Source: DASZHJ01 sp963735465 (GTDB lineage: Bacteria; Pseudomonadota; Alphaproteobacteria; ATCC43930; CGMCC-115725). Taken from it: DNA of 64,000 bases. How positions within the stretch are numbered: position 1 is the first letter of the stretch; each line of letters opens with the position of its first letter. The DNA is taken from positions 3,720,001-3,784,000 of the forward strand of contig CAVTLA010000001.1 in assembly GCA_963735465.1 (NCBI GenBank), in the 5' to 3' direction. Positions 17,123-25,725 of the stretch are shown here, piece after piece. A program made the position numbers and the translations under genes. The notes under the pieces are model-generated. The model saw only the letters and a program-made list of their open reading frames with translations. It was not told the DNA's origin and made no database searches.

Positions 17123-17496
17123 GACCAAGCACCCCTCTCACGGCACCAGAATACTCACCCCGCTCGTCCGCCGCGCCTGCAGATCCCCATGCGCGCGCGC
17201 CGCTTTCGCCAGCGGATAGGTCTTCGGCTCCGGCACCTTCAGGATGCCGCTCTCGATCGCGCCGAAGAGGTCCGCCGCGCGCTTCGGGAGCTCGCTGCGC
17301 TCCCGCGTGTGGGTGACGAAGGCGGGGCTGGTGACGTAGAGGGAGCCGAGCCGGTTGAGGTCGACGACGTCGAGGGGCGGGACCGGGCCGGACGCGGTGC
17401 CGAAGGAGGCGAGGATGCCGCGCGGCTTGAGGCAGCGCGGCGAGCGCTCGAAACTGTCCTTGCCGACGCTGTCGCAGACCACGGGCACGGCCTTGC
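17123..17496 (-). pseudogene. Inverted, decaying copy of the 3' end of the quinone oxidoreductase gene
   Basis: Read on the minus strand this segment encodes VPVVCDSVGKDSFERSPRCL and onward to ...TSGVSILVP, matching the last 117 residues of the gene at 1163-2144 with only about five changes. Those changes are disruptive: Tyr to Cys, Leu to Pro twice, Phe to Val, Glu to Lys. DNA identity over about 370 bp is around 97 % by eye and runs past the stop codon to GTGCTTGGTC. The 5' two thirds of the gene are absent. The copy is inverted relative to the first, 15 kb away, so the pair bounds the intervening accessory DNA. Confidence 0.8.
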
Positions 17497-17590
17497 CGGC
17501 CCGGTCCGTGCCCTGCGTGATCGGCACGGCATTTGCATCGTTCTTGCTCATCGCGCGGCCCTCTCGGCCGCATCTTGGTACGGAGCTCGG

Positions 17591-18904
17591 ATGCCAAAGC
17601 CGTTTCACCTGGCCTGGTTTCTTCAGGGATCGAGCGTGCAGGCCTGGGGCGAGCCCTGGACCGGGCATATCGGGCAGAGCTGGATGCAGCCGGAGCTGTT
17701 CCTCGACATGGCGCGCCTGCTGGAGCGCGCCTGCTTCGACTACATCCTCCTCGAGGACTCCTCCTATGTGGGCGAGAGCTTCGGCGGCTCGACGGAGATC
17801 TATCTCAAACACGCGATCGCGGTGCCGCGCCAGGACCCCTCGGTGGTGGCGGCGCTGATGACCCAGGTGACGTCGTCGATCGGCATCGTGCCGACCTTCG
17901 GCACCTACGCCTATCACCCCTACCTGCTGGCCCGGCTGGTGGCGACCCTGGATCAGGTGTCGGACGGCCGCATCGGCTGGAACGCGGTCACCGGCAGCTC
18001 CGAGATCGCGGCGATGAACTTCGGCATGGCGGGGATGCCCGAGCACGATCTGCGCTACGACATGGCGGACGAGTACATGGCGGCCTGCCGCGGCTTGTGG
18101 GACTCGTGGGAGCCGGGCGCGATCATCGCCGACCGCAAGAGCGGCGTGCTGGTGGATCCCGCCAAGGTCCACGCGGTGAACTATCGCGGCAAGTATTTCC
18201 AGACGCGCGGCCCGCTCAATTCCGGCCCGGGACCCCAGGGGCAGCCGGTCATCGCCCAGGCCGGCGGGTCGCCGCGCGGCCGCAAATTCGCCGCCGCCCA
18301 CGCGGACACCATCGTCGTCCACGCCAAGGGCGTCGATGCCATGAAGGATTACCGCGACGACGTGCACCGGCACATGGTGGCGCAGGGCCGCAAGCCCAGC
18401 GATTGCAAGGTGCTCTATCTCATCAATCCCATCCTCGGCGAGACCATGGAGGAGGCTCGGGAGAGGAAGGCGCGCCGCGCCGCCCGCGCCATCACCCGCA
18501 TCGACGAGCGCCTCGCGCATTTCGGCAAGGTGACCAACATCGATTTCGGCAAGCTCGATCTCGACAAGCCCTTGCCCGACCACATCACCACCAACGGCCA
18601 CCAGCAGAACCTGGAGCAATTCCGCAAGGTGGCGGCCGGGCGGACCATCCGCGAGACGATGGCGAGCTTCAATGCCGTCGACATGTCGGTGGAGCTCTGC
18701 GGCACCCCCGACGCGGTTGCCGCGCGCATGGGCGAGGTGATGGACGACGTGGGCGGCGACGGGTTCCTCTTCGCGATGCCCAATGTCAGCCGCCGCACCC
18801 TGGCGGAGATCGAGGACGGGCTGGTCCCCGCCCTCCAGGATCGCGGCCTCATGCGCACCCATTACGAGCACAAGAGATTCCGGGACAATCTTCTGGCATT
18901 CTGA
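17591..18904 (+). CDS. LLM class flavin-dependent monooxygenase (NtaA/SnaA/DszA type)
   Basis: A 437-aa TIM-barrel monooxygenase of the bacterial luciferase superfamily, NtaA/SnaA/DszA branch. These enzymes use FMNH2 supplied by a separate reductase to oxidise chelators, sulfones or antibiotic precursors. Characteristic segments are SWMQPELFLDMARLLERACF, DGRIGWNAVTGSSEIAAMNF, KYFQTRGPLNSGPGPQGQPV and IAQAGGSPRGRKFAA, the last two forming the FMN-phosphate region typical of this group. The ATG at 17591 is taken because the family starts close to the FHLAWFLQG strand. A TRAP-type DctP binding-protein gene follows 6 bp after the stop. No flavin reductase gene is nearby. Confidence 0.9.
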   Translation: MPKPFHLAWFLQGSSVQAWGEPWTGHIGQSWMQPELFLDMARLLERACFDYILLEDSSYVGESFGGSTEIYLKHAIAVPRQDPSVVAALMTQVTSSIGIVPTFGTYAYHPYLLARLVATLDQVSDGRIGWNAVTGSSEIAAMNFGMAGMPEHDLRYDMADEYMAACRGLWDSWEPGAIIADRKSGVLVDPAKVHAVNYRGKYFQTRGPLNSGPGPQGQPVIAQAGGSPRGRKFAAAHADTIVVHAKGVDAMKDYRDDVHRHMVAQGRKPSDCKVLYLINPILGETMEEARERKARRAARAITRIDERLAHFGKVTNIDFGKLDLDKPLPDHITTNGHQQNLEQFRKVAAGRTIRETMASFNAVDMSVELCGTPDAVAARMGEVMDDVGGDGFLFAMPNVSRRTLAEIEDGLVPALQDRGLMRTHYEHKRFRDNLLAF

Positions 18905-18910
18905 TCGGCG

Positions 18911-19900
18911 ATGCGCACTTTCGCCGCCGCTCTGCTCCTGAGCAGTCTCGTCTCCGCCCCCGCCCTCTCCCAGGAGGTCTGGCGCGCAGCCACGGAATAT
19001 CCCGCGACCGCCATGCCCGGCGAGGGGCTGGCGCGCTTCGCCGAGCTCGTGGGCAAGGCGACGGAGGGACGCCTCGTCGTAGAGCCCGCCTATGACGGGC
19101 CGGATGGGCTCAAATCGGCGGGCATTCCCGGCGCGGTTCAGGCCGGCAAGATCGCGGTCGGCGATGCCTTCGGCGGCGCGCTCAGCGGGATCGACCCGAT
19201 CTTCCAGATCGCCTCGCTGCCGTTCCTCGCCACCTCCCTCGAGCAAGCCCGCGCGCTGCATGATGCGGCGCGATCCCGGTACGAGGCGGCCTTCGTCCGA
19301 CAGGGCCAGATCCTCCTCTACACCACGCCCTGGCCGCCGAGCGGGTTCTGGACGCGGGAGCCGGTCACGACATCGGCGGCATTGCGCGGCCTGGCGATCC
19401 GCACCTATGACGCCACCAGCACCACGGTGCTGCGCGCCGCCGGCGCCGCGCCGGTGGAGCTCTCCTTCGGCGACACCATGCCGCGTCTCAAGGACGGCAC
19501 CGTGACCGCTGTGCTGTCGAGCGGCGACGGCGGCGCGGGACGGCGGCTCTGGGAATACCTGCCGCACTTCACCGCGATCGGCTACGCGATGCCGCTCTCC
19601 TTCACCACCGTCTCGCGCACGGCCTTCGAGGCCCTCGACCCGGCGACGCGCGAGGCGGTGCTGGAAGCCGGGCGCAAGACCGAGGCCCTGCAGTGGCAGG
19701 CGCTGGAGACCCGCACCGCCCGCAACGAGGCGGTCATGCGCGCCAACGGCGTGACGATCCTCTCGCCGCAGCCGGACCTGGCGGCGGCGCTGGCCGACGC
19801 GGCCAAGCAGACGAATGCGGCATGGGAGGCCAAGGCGGGCCCGGACGCGCCGCCATCCTCGCCGCCTATCGCCGCCACGGGCCGTAGCTGGATCGCCTAG
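18911..19900 (+). CDS. TRAP transporter substrate-binding protein DctP, orphan
   Basis: A periplasmic DctP-type binding protein with a Sec signal peptide (residues 1-20, cut near PALSQ-E). The mature part has the TRAP hallmarks: AVQAGKIAVGDAFGGALSGI, GLAIRTYDATSTTVLRAAGA with the invariant substrate-carboxylate Arg in the IRT segment, and VELSFGDTMPRLKDGTVTAV. The last 15 codons seem shifted: a neighbouring frame ends ...GGPGRAAILAAYRRHGP, closer to the usual DctP end, so an indel near 19850 is likely. No DctQ or DctM membrane genes are adjacent. It directly follows a flavin monooxygenase gene and is followed after 3 bp by a palindromic repeat. Confidence 0.85.
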   Translation: MRTFAAALLLSSLVSAPALSQEVWRAATEYPATAMPGEGLARFAELVGKATEGRLVVEPAYDGPDGLKSAGIPGAVQAGKIAVGDAFGGALSGIDPIFQIASLPFLATSLEQARALHDAARSRYEAAFVRQGQILLYTTPWPPSGFWTREPVTTSAALRGLAIRTYDATSTTVLRAAGAAPVELSFGDTMPRLKDGTVTAVLSSGDGGAGRRLWEYLPHFTAIGYAMPLSFTTVSRTAFEALDPATREAVLEAGRKTEALQWQALETRTARNEAVMRANGVTILSPQPDLAAALADAAKQTNAAWEAKAGPDAPPSSPPIAATGRSWIA

Positions 19901-19903
19901 CTC

Positions 19904-20018
19904 GCGTCCTTCGAGACGGCCGCTACGCGGCCTCCTCAGGATGAGGCGATTTTCTTTGTGCCATCACCTATTCACCTCATCCTGAGGAGGCGTGCGAAGC
20001 ACCCGTCTCGAAGGACGC
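19904..20018. repeat. Palindromic intergenic repeat, copy 2 of 5
   Basis: GCGTCCTTCGAGACGG at the left pairs with CCGTCTCGAAGGACGC at the right, and CCTCAGGATGAGG pairs with CCTCATCCTGAGG, leaving a loop rich in TTTCTTTGTG. It begins 3 bp after the DctP stop and lies between converging genes, so it may act as a bidirectional terminator or as an mRNA 3' protector. Confidence 0.9.
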
Positions 20019-20042
20019 AGGATGCTGGTGCAACGCGCGTTC

Positions 20043-20546
20043 CTACTCCGCGGCGTAGAATTCGTAGATCGCCGAATAGCGCATCCGCGCCGACGTGCCC
20101 GCATGGGCGGCGTCGCAGCCGGCCACCGGCGGCATGCCGCCCGCGGTGTCGACGCGGCGGACAAAGCCGGTCTTGGCCAGCGGCCCGGACCCCTCGCGGC
20201 TCTTGACCCGGAGCAGCAGCCAGGCGATGGCGTCGGGCTTGGGGGAATCGGCCTTGGCCACGACCTCGCCCACGATCGTCGTGCCGTCGTCGGCCTTCCA
20301 GCTCGGCCCGGCGAAATGACTGAGGACCTGCCGGCCGCCGTCATCGAAGAGCGCCGCCTGGGGCGACTTGAAGGTCCAGGCGAAGGCCTGATCCTTGGCC
20401 TCGCAGACATAGATCTGCACGCCCTCGGCGGTTGCCGCGAGCAGCAGCTTCGTCCCTTTCGGCGCGGCGATCTCGTCCGGCGCGGCGTGCGCGGCGGCGG
20501 CGAGCAGCAAGCCAGTCGTCAGGATGGCGGCGAAGGATGTCTTCAT
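20043..20546 (-). CDS. DUF3455 domain-containing secreted protein
   Basis: A 167-aa protein with a clear Sec signal peptide (MKTSFAAILTTGLLLAAAAH with cleavage after AHA). The rest matches DUF3455: PKGTKLLLAATAEGVQIYVC near the start, then AWTFKSPQAALFDDGG, HFAGPSWKADDGTTIVGEVV, WLLLRVKSREGSGPLAKTGF, and two Cys near the end. DUF3455 proteins are periplasmic or exported and have no established function. The gene stands alone, converging on the TRAP binding-protein gene. Confidence 0.88.
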   Translation of the reverse strand: MKTSFAAILTTGLLLAAAAHAAPDEIAAPKGTKLLLAATAEGVQIYVCEAKDQAFAWTFKSPQAALFDDGGRQVLSHFAGPSWKADDGTTIVGEVVAKADSPKPDAIAWLLLRVKSREGSGPLAKTGFVRRVDTAGGMPPVAGCDAAHAGTSARMRYSAIYEFYAAE

Positions 20547-20670
20547 GTCTCTCGATGATGCGAGGCGGAGGGGCGCGCAGCAGGAAACACCGAGCCAAGC
20601 CTCATGTTGTGACGCGCCTCACCGCCGGCAAGTAATATGAGCGTGAGTTACACCGGTGTCATCGCCGCGC

Positions 20671-21978
20671 CTACTCCGCCGGCGCGGCGGGCGTCTCGGC
20701 GAGGGCGGCGGCTTTCGGGGTGTGCAGCCAGAATGCCGCGACCACCGCCGAGAGCAGCGCGAAGCCCGCCAGCGCGTAGAGTCCGCCGGCGAAGCTGCCG
20801 GTGCTCTGGCGCACCCAGCCGACGATGGTGGGGCCGAAGAAGCCGCCGAGATTGCCCAGCGAGTTGATCCAGGCGAGGCTCGCCGCCGCCGAGATGCCGG
20901 TGAGGAACATCGGCGGCATCGCCCAGAACGGGCCCTTGCTGCCGTAGAGGCCGGTCGCCGCGATCGACATTCCCACCAGCGACCAGTAGGTGCCGATGAA
21001 GGCGCCGGCGATCATCAGGCCCACGGCCGCGGTCGCGCTGGCGACGAACAGGTTCCAGCGCCGCTCGCCCATGCGGTCGGAGACAAAGCCCCAGGCCACC
21101 ATGCTGATCGACCCGCAGACATAGGGAATCATGGCGACCCAGCCGACCTGCATGTTGGTGAAGCCGAGCTGCTTCACGATCTGCGGCAGGAAGATCAGCA
21201 GGCCGAGGCTCGCGGTGACGATGCCGAAGTAGTTGAGCGACAGCAGCAGCACGCGGGGATTCCAGAACGACTCCAGGAGGCCGACTTTCCGACGCGCCTC
21301 GATCTGGTGGCGCTCGCGCTCCAGGGTGCGGGAGAGCCAGCCGCGCTCCTCGTCGCTGAGCCAGCGCGCCTGGGCCGGCCGGTCGGTCAGGATGAACGGC
21401 AGCAGGCAGCCGACCAGGATCGTCGGCGCCGCCTCGGCCAGGAACATCCACTTCCAGCCCGCCAGGCCCCAGATCCCGTCCAGCTCCATGAGCCCGGTGG
21501 AGAGCGGCGCCCCCACCGCCACCGCCCCCGGCAGCGCCAGGGTGAAGCCGGCGAAGATGCGCGCCCGATGCCGGTCCGGGAACCAGTAGGTGAAGAAGAG
21601 GAGGATGCCGGGATAGAGCCCGGCCTCGGCGACGCCGAGGCAAAACCGCACCGCCGTGAAGCTCCAGGGACCGGTGCAGAATGCCGTGGCGCCCGACAGA
21701 ATTCCCCAGCTCACCATGATGCGCGCGAGCCACAGCCGCGCGCCCACCTGCTCCATGATGATGTTGCTGGGCACCTCCAGCAGGCAGTAGCCCCAGAAGA
21801 ACGCGCCCGCCGCGATGCCGAAGATCGAGGGGTCGAGGCCCAGATCCTTGTTCATGGTCAACGCGGCAAAGCCGACGTTGATGCGGTCGATATAGCAGAG
21901 GAAATAAATCAGCAGCGCGACCGGCAGCAGGCGCGCATAAACCTTACGGATGGTGGTCCGCTCGAGCGCATCGACCAT
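20671..21978 (-). CDS. MFS transporter, anion:cation symporter (ACS) family
   Basis: A 435-aa inner-membrane protein with about 12 transmembrane helices. The first half has LLIYFLCYIDRINVGFAALT, a near-perfect ACS family signature, and the loop FWGYCLLEVPSNIIMEQVGA. The A-like motif in the second half is WGFVSDRMGERRWN. ACS members (phthalate, tartrate, hexuronate and 4-hydroxyphenylacetate permeases) import organic anions with protons. It is divergent from the amidohydrolase gene at 22158, so both may serve one aromatic or organic acid pathway. Substrate not predictable. Confidence 0.9.
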   Translation of the reverse strand: MVDALERTTIRKVYARLLPVALLIYFLCYIDRINVGFAALTMNKDLGLDPSIFGIAAGAFFWGYCLLEVPSNIIMEQVGARLWLARIMVSWGILSGATAFCTGPWSFTAVRFCLGVAEAGLYPGILLFFTYWFPDRHRARIFAGFTLALPGAVAVGAPLSTGLMELDGIWGLAGWKWMFLAEAAPTILVGCLLPFILTDRPAQARWLSDEERGWLSRTLERERHQIEARRKVGLLESFWNPRVLLLSLNYFGIVTASLGLLIFLPQIVKQLGFTNMQVGWVAMIPYVCGSISMVAWGFVSDRMGERRWNLFVASATAAVGLMIAGAFIGTYWSLVGMSIAATGLYGSKGPFWAMPPMFLTGISAAASLAWINSLGNLGGFFGPTIVGWVRQSTGSFAGGLYALAGFALLSAVVAAFWLHTPKAAALAETPAAPAE

Positions 21979-22157
21979 ATGTCCCTCCCTGAAGGGCGCG
22001 GTGCCGGTTTCCGGCTTTCATTGAGCATAGCGTGGCAACGGCAATCCAGCGAGGGCCATTCGCCCGGGCCGCCGAATACCCCCGAATTGACTCATTTCAG
22101 GCGATGGGCCTCATAGTTAGCTTGAGTGCAACAACACGATCGGGGAGGCCGGCCGCC

Positions 22158-23000
22158 ATGCTGACGATAGACGCCCAGGTGCACGCCTATGAGCGCAACC
22201 ATCCCGGCCGTCCCTGGGTCGGGCATCTGCACGGGCCGGCGGAAGTCACCGGCGACAACATGGTGGCGGCCATGGACGCCGTCGGCGTCGACGGCGCGCT
22301 GCTGGTCTCGCCCTTCGCCATGTACGGCTACGACGGCAGCTACGCCCTCGAGGTTCAGAAGGCGCATCCCACGCGGTTCGGCCTGATCAAGCCCGTCGAT
22401 CCCGCCGATCCCAAGGTCGCCGACGTGATCGCGGACTGGAAAGCCAGCAAGGGCACGGTCGGCGTGCGCATCATGCTGAACCGGGTGTCGGAGGATCCGG
22501 CGGATCCCGGCATCAACCGCATCCTCAGCACCGCCGCGCGGCACGGGCTCCCGGTCAATCTCCTGGTCTGGGGGCGCCTGGATCAGGTCCGGCAGCTGGC
22601 GGCGCGGCATCCCGAGACCTCGATCGTGATCGATCACCTGGGATTGCCGCAGCCCTTCGAGCCGCCGGCACCCGCGGCGCCCTTCGCCGAGCTGCCGAAG
22701 GTGCTGGCGCTCGCCGCTCACGACAACGTCACCATCAAGATCAGCGGCGCCTGCACGCTGTCGCAGCAGGCCTTTCCCTACAAGGATATCTGGGATCCGC
22801 TCTGGCGCATCTTCGACGCCTTCGGTCTCGACCGCTGCATGTGGGGTACCGATTGGACGCGCGCGATCGCGTTGCTGACCTACAAGCAGGGCGTCGAGGC
22901 CTTCCGCGTCACCGACCGCCTCTCCGACAGCGAGCGCGCGACCCTGATGGGGGCAACGCTGGCGCGAGTCTACAAGTGGTCGCCGTCGAGGAAGAGCTGA
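22158..23000 (+). CDS. Amidohydrolase family protein (amidohydrolase-2, PDC-hydrolase-like)
   Basis: A 280-aa TIM-barrel hydrolase of the amidohydrolase-2 family (PF04909), which includes lactonases and decarboxylases acting on ring-cleavage products. The start MLTIDAQVHAYERNHPGRPW holds the His region of strand 1 (D-A-Q-V-H). Later segments are DGALLVSPFAMYGYDGSYAL, RHPETSIVIDHLGLPQP with the strand-6 His, and CMWGTDWTR with the conserved Asp near the end. ATG 22158 follows GGGGAGG. It is divergent from the ACS transporter and ends 7 bp from the converging monooxygenase gene. Substrate unknown. Confidence 0.87.
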   Translation: MLTIDAQVHAYERNHPGRPWVGHLHGPAEVTGDNMVAAMDAVGVDGALLVSPFAMYGYDGSYALEVQKAHPTRFGLIKPVDPADPKVADVIADWKASKGTVGVRIMLNRVSEDPADPGINRILSTAARHGLPVNLLVWGRLDQVRQLAARHPETSIVIDHLGLPQPFEPPAPAAPFAELPKVLALAAHDNVTIKISGACTLSQQAFPYKDIWDPLWRIFDAFGLDRCMWGTDWTRAIALLTYKQGVEAFRVTDRLSDSERATLMGATLARVYKWSPSRKS

Positions 23001-23007
23001 GGGCGCG

Positions 23008-24297
23008 CTAGAACTCCTGCAGCGTCTCGCGGAGCGTTTTCCCGCTATAGCTCCGCCGTGCCGCGCCGCGGCGCTGCAGCGCCGGGACCAGGCCGTCGGT
23101 GATCTCGGCGATGGTCTTGCGGGAGAGCGGCTCGGTGAAGAGAAAGCCGTCGCCGCCGATCTCGGCCATGGCATCGGTCATCTCGGCGGCGACGCTCTCG
23201 GCGGTGCCGACGAACTGGATGCCCGTCACCTCGTCGTCCATGGCGATCTCGCGCAGCGTGGAGGCGCGCGCCGTATAGACGTCGACCATGGTGCGGGACG
23301 CGTTGGACTCGCTGCGCGCCATGGGCTCGTCGAGGGGCACCGTCGACAGATCCCGCTGGGCGAAGAAGGACAGCGCCGCGAGCCGGGGCTCCAGATTCCG
23401 GGCGAGCGCCTGCTTGCGCCGCTCCCGGCGGGCGATCGCCTCCTCCATCGTCGCCCCCAGCAGGACGGACGTGCAGAACATCACCTTGCAGGCATCCGCC
23501 GGACGTCCCCACTTCTTCAGGAGCTCGGTGATGTCGGCCCGGTATTTCTTCGCCTCGGCGACGGTGCGGACCAGCGCCATGACCGTGTCCGCGTGGCGCG
23601 CGGCGAAGTTCTTGCCCGCGGGCGAGCCGCCGGCCTGGCAGATGACCGGGCGTCCCTGGGGACCGGGGGGCAGGTTCAGCGGGCCCCGGACCTTGAAGTG
23701 ATCGCCCTGGTGGTCGATCGGATGCACCTTGGCGCCATCCGCATAGATGCCGGCGTCGCGGTCGGCGCGGATCGCATCCGGATCCCAGGAGCGCCAGAGC
23801 TTGTCGGCGACGTCGACCCACTCGCTGGCGATCTCGTAGCGCTTGTCGTGCTCGTAGATCCGGTCGAGGCCGAAGTTCTGCGCCGCCCGGTCGTTGTGGG
23901 CGGTCACCAGGTTGAGCCCGACGCGGCCGCCGGTGAGGTGGTCCAGGGTCGCCGCCAGGCGGGCGCCGAGATAGGGCGGATAAAAAGAGGTCGTCATCGT
24001 CGCGATGATGCCAAGCCCCCGCGTCGCCTGGCCCAGCAGCGGCACCAGGGGCATGGGATCGGCCTTCGGCGCCGAGACGGCGTGGCGGAGATAGGCGTCC
24101 GACGAGCCCTGATAGGCATCGGGGATCAGCGACCCGTCCTCGATCATCATGTAGTCGAAGCCGGCACGGTCGAGGGCCTGAGCGAGGGCGATGTAGATGC
24201 CGGGGTTGGTCCAGTCCCGGAACTCGTCGCCCCACCACTCCTGATTCCAGCCGTGGACCGAGTAGCCTCGCCCCACGAACCACCCCAGATGCATCAT
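23008..24297 (-). CDS. LLM class flavin-dependent monooxygenase (NtaA/SnaA/DszA type)
   Basis: A second NtaA-type flavin monooxygenase, 429 aa from ATG 24297, which follows GGAGAGGG. It shares with the enzyme at 17591 the layout WTNPGIYIALAQALDRAGFD, GGRVGLNLVTAHNDRAAQNF, HFKVRGPLNLPPGPQGRPVI and CQAGGSPAGKNFAARHADTV, covering the FMN-binding loops. The C-terminal part VGTAESVAAEMTDAMAEIGG is also parallel. The two are clearly paralogous but diverged. Its gene lies downstream of a TAXI-type TRAP binding-protein gene on the same strand. The electron donor, a flavin reductase, is not in the window. Confidence 0.9.
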   Translation of the reverse strand: MMHLGWFVGRGYSVHGWNQEWWGDEFRDWTNPGIYIALAQALDRAGFDYMMIEDGSLIPDAYQGSSDAYLRHAVSAPKADPMPLVPLLGQATRGLGIIATMTTSFYPPYLGARLAATLDHLTGGRVGLNLVTAHNDRAAQNFGLDRIYEHDKRYEIASEWVDVADKLWRSWDPDAIRADRDAGIYADGAKVHPIDHQGDHFKVRGPLNLPPGPQGRPVICQAGGSPAGKNFAARHADTVMALVRTVAEAKKYRADITELLKKWGRPADACKVMFCTSVLLGATMEEAIARRERRKQALARNLEPRLAALSFFAQRDLSTVPLDEPMARSESNASRTMVDVYTARASTLREIAMDDEVTGIQFVGTAESVAAEMTDAMAEIGGDGFLFTEPLSRKTIAEITDGLVPALQRRGAARRSYSGKTLRETLQEF

Positions 24298-24366
24298 GCC
24301 GCCCTCTCCGCTCCGCTGCCGCCGCCATAGTAGCGGCGCGGCGCTCTCCTTGCGCGAGACCGCACA

Positions 24367-24383
24367 TGCCCAATGCGTGGGCA
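24367..24383 (-). terminator. Small stem-loop 3' of the TAXI binding-protein gene
   Basis: TGCCCA-ATGCG-TGGGCA is a perfect 6-bp stem with a 5-nt loop, 13 bp downstream of the TAXI stop. No U-tract follows, so it is at most a weak terminator or a transcript-stabilising hairpin. Confidence 0.3.
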
Positions 24384-24395
24384 ACAATGCCGGAG

Positions 24396-25697
24396 TCAGG
24401 CGCCACGCTCCATCGCGCTCAGGAGCTGGTCGCGCAGCAGGGAGATGTGCTGGCGCAGGCTGTAGAGCGGATTGCCGTAGGCGACGGGCATGGTCAGATG
24501 TCGGACCTTCTCCTCGATGGCGTCGAGCTCACCGAGCCCGCGGCGCAGCTCGTCGCCGGTGGCGCCCGTCTCGAGATTGCGCTCGATCCCCTGCAGCTCC
24601 CTGTACCAGTGGTCGATGCGCCGGCGCATGCGCCAGTTGTAGGTCGGTGGAATGACCTTCACGAGCGGATAGGCCAAGGCCACCAGGGGCAGCAGCATGA
24701 TCTTCAGGCGGTCGATGAGATTCGCCGCCCAGAACGGCAGATAGCGCCGCAGCAGCGAGGGCCCGGAGTTGAAGAAGCGCTGCGCCGTGTCGGAGATGGG
24801 AAATTCCAGGTATTTCCGCGACGGGAACTCGCCCGCCTCCTCGAAGGTGCCGGGATAGCCGTGAATCCGGCGCGCCTCGATCAGCATGAGCTCGGCGAGC
24901 GCCGGATGAAAATCCTCCCCCACCACCAGGGTGGCGGCGGGTGCCAGCAGCACCGTGTCGGCGGGCGGCACGTCGGTCGCGAGATCGATCCCACCCTCCG
25001 GCAGCGTCAGGATCGACAGGAAACGATGCTGCAGGCGATAGGCCGGCGCGCGGTCGATGGCGAGGAGGCGGATGTCCCGCGCGGCCAGGAGATCGCGCAC
25101 ATAGGGCGCATTGGCGGCGCTGATGAAGAACGCCGCATCGAGATTTCCGCTACGCAGTGCCGCCGCCGCGTCGGCGCCGCCCAGGGGCGAGATCTGGACG
25201 CTGGCGGCGTCGAGGGAGTTGTCGGCCAGCAATTGCAGCGCGACGATGCGCGTGCCGCTGCCGTCGCCGTCGATCGCGACGCGGCGCCCGCGGAGATCGC
25301 CGAGGCGCGCGATCGGCGCGTCCCCGCGCACGAAGAACCAGATCGGCTCGAAGTAGAGGCTCGCGAGCGAGCGCAGCGGGGTGGTGCCGTCGTCGGTCCG
25401 CGTCCCGCCCTGGACGAAGGCGACATCCGCCTCGCCGCGGTTGAGGAGATCGATGTTCGCGATCGAGCCCGCGGTCTCCTTGAGCGTGACCTCGACCCCC
25501 TCCTTCGCCATGAGGTCGTGGTAGATGCGGCCGTAGTAATAGTAGACGCCGTCCTTGGAGCCGGTCGCCATCACGATATGGCGCGGCGGCGCCGGCTGGA
25601 CGAAGTGGTAGGCGACCGCGAAGGCGATCGCGATCAGCAGGACGGCCGGCCCGAACATGCCGATCCGCTCCATCCAGATGCGGAGCCAGCCGCGCAT
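24396..25697 (-). CDS. TAXI family TRAP-type solute-binding protein, membrane-anchored
   Basis: A TAXI-family binding protein (TRAP-associated extracytoplasmic immunogenic family). Instead of a cleavable signal it has an N-terminal membrane helix (FGPAVLLIAIAFAVAYHFV) and a second hydrophobic segment near the C-terminus (IMLLPLVALAYPLVKVIPP) followed by a charged tail, so it is anchored at both ends. The binding domain carries HIVMATGSKDGVYYYYGRIY, TAGSIANIDLLNRGEADVAF and GGADAAAALRSGNLDAAFFI. ATG 25697 is chosen because GGAGGGG precedes it; ATG 25718 is the alternative. No fused DctQM membrane gene is close. It precedes the flavin monooxygenase gene and follows the GST-like gene. Confidence 0.82.
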   Translation of the reverse strand: MRGWLRIWMERIGMFGPAVLLIAIAFAVAYHFVQPAPPRHIVMATGSKDGVYYYYGRIYHDLMAKEGVEVTLKETAGSIANIDLLNRGEADVAFVQGGTRTDDGTTPLRSLASLYFEPIWFFVRGDAPIARLGDLRGRRVAIDGDGSGTRIVALQLLADNSLDAASVQISPLGGADAAAALRSGNLDAAFFISAANAPYVRDLLAARDIRLLAIDRAPAYRLQHRFLSILTLPEGGIDLATDVPPADTVLLAPAATLVVGEDFHPALAELMLIEARRIHGYPGTFEEAGEFPSRKYLEFPISDTAQRFFNSGPSLLRRYLPFWAANLIDRLKIMLLPLVALAYPLVKVIPPTYNWRMRRRIDHWYRELQGIERNLETGATGDELRRGLGELDAIEEKVRHLTMPVAYGNPLYSLRQHISLLRDQLLSAMERGA

Positions 25698-25725
25698 CGC
25701 GTCCCCTCCGCCCGCCATCCCCGCC

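Noticed and set aside
17138..19567. Long minus-strand frame across the flavin monooxygenase and DctP genes, ending in the quinone oxidoreductase fragment
   Set aside because: Only its last ~117 codons (17123-17496) resemble a protein; the rest is antisense to real genes and the junction is accidental.
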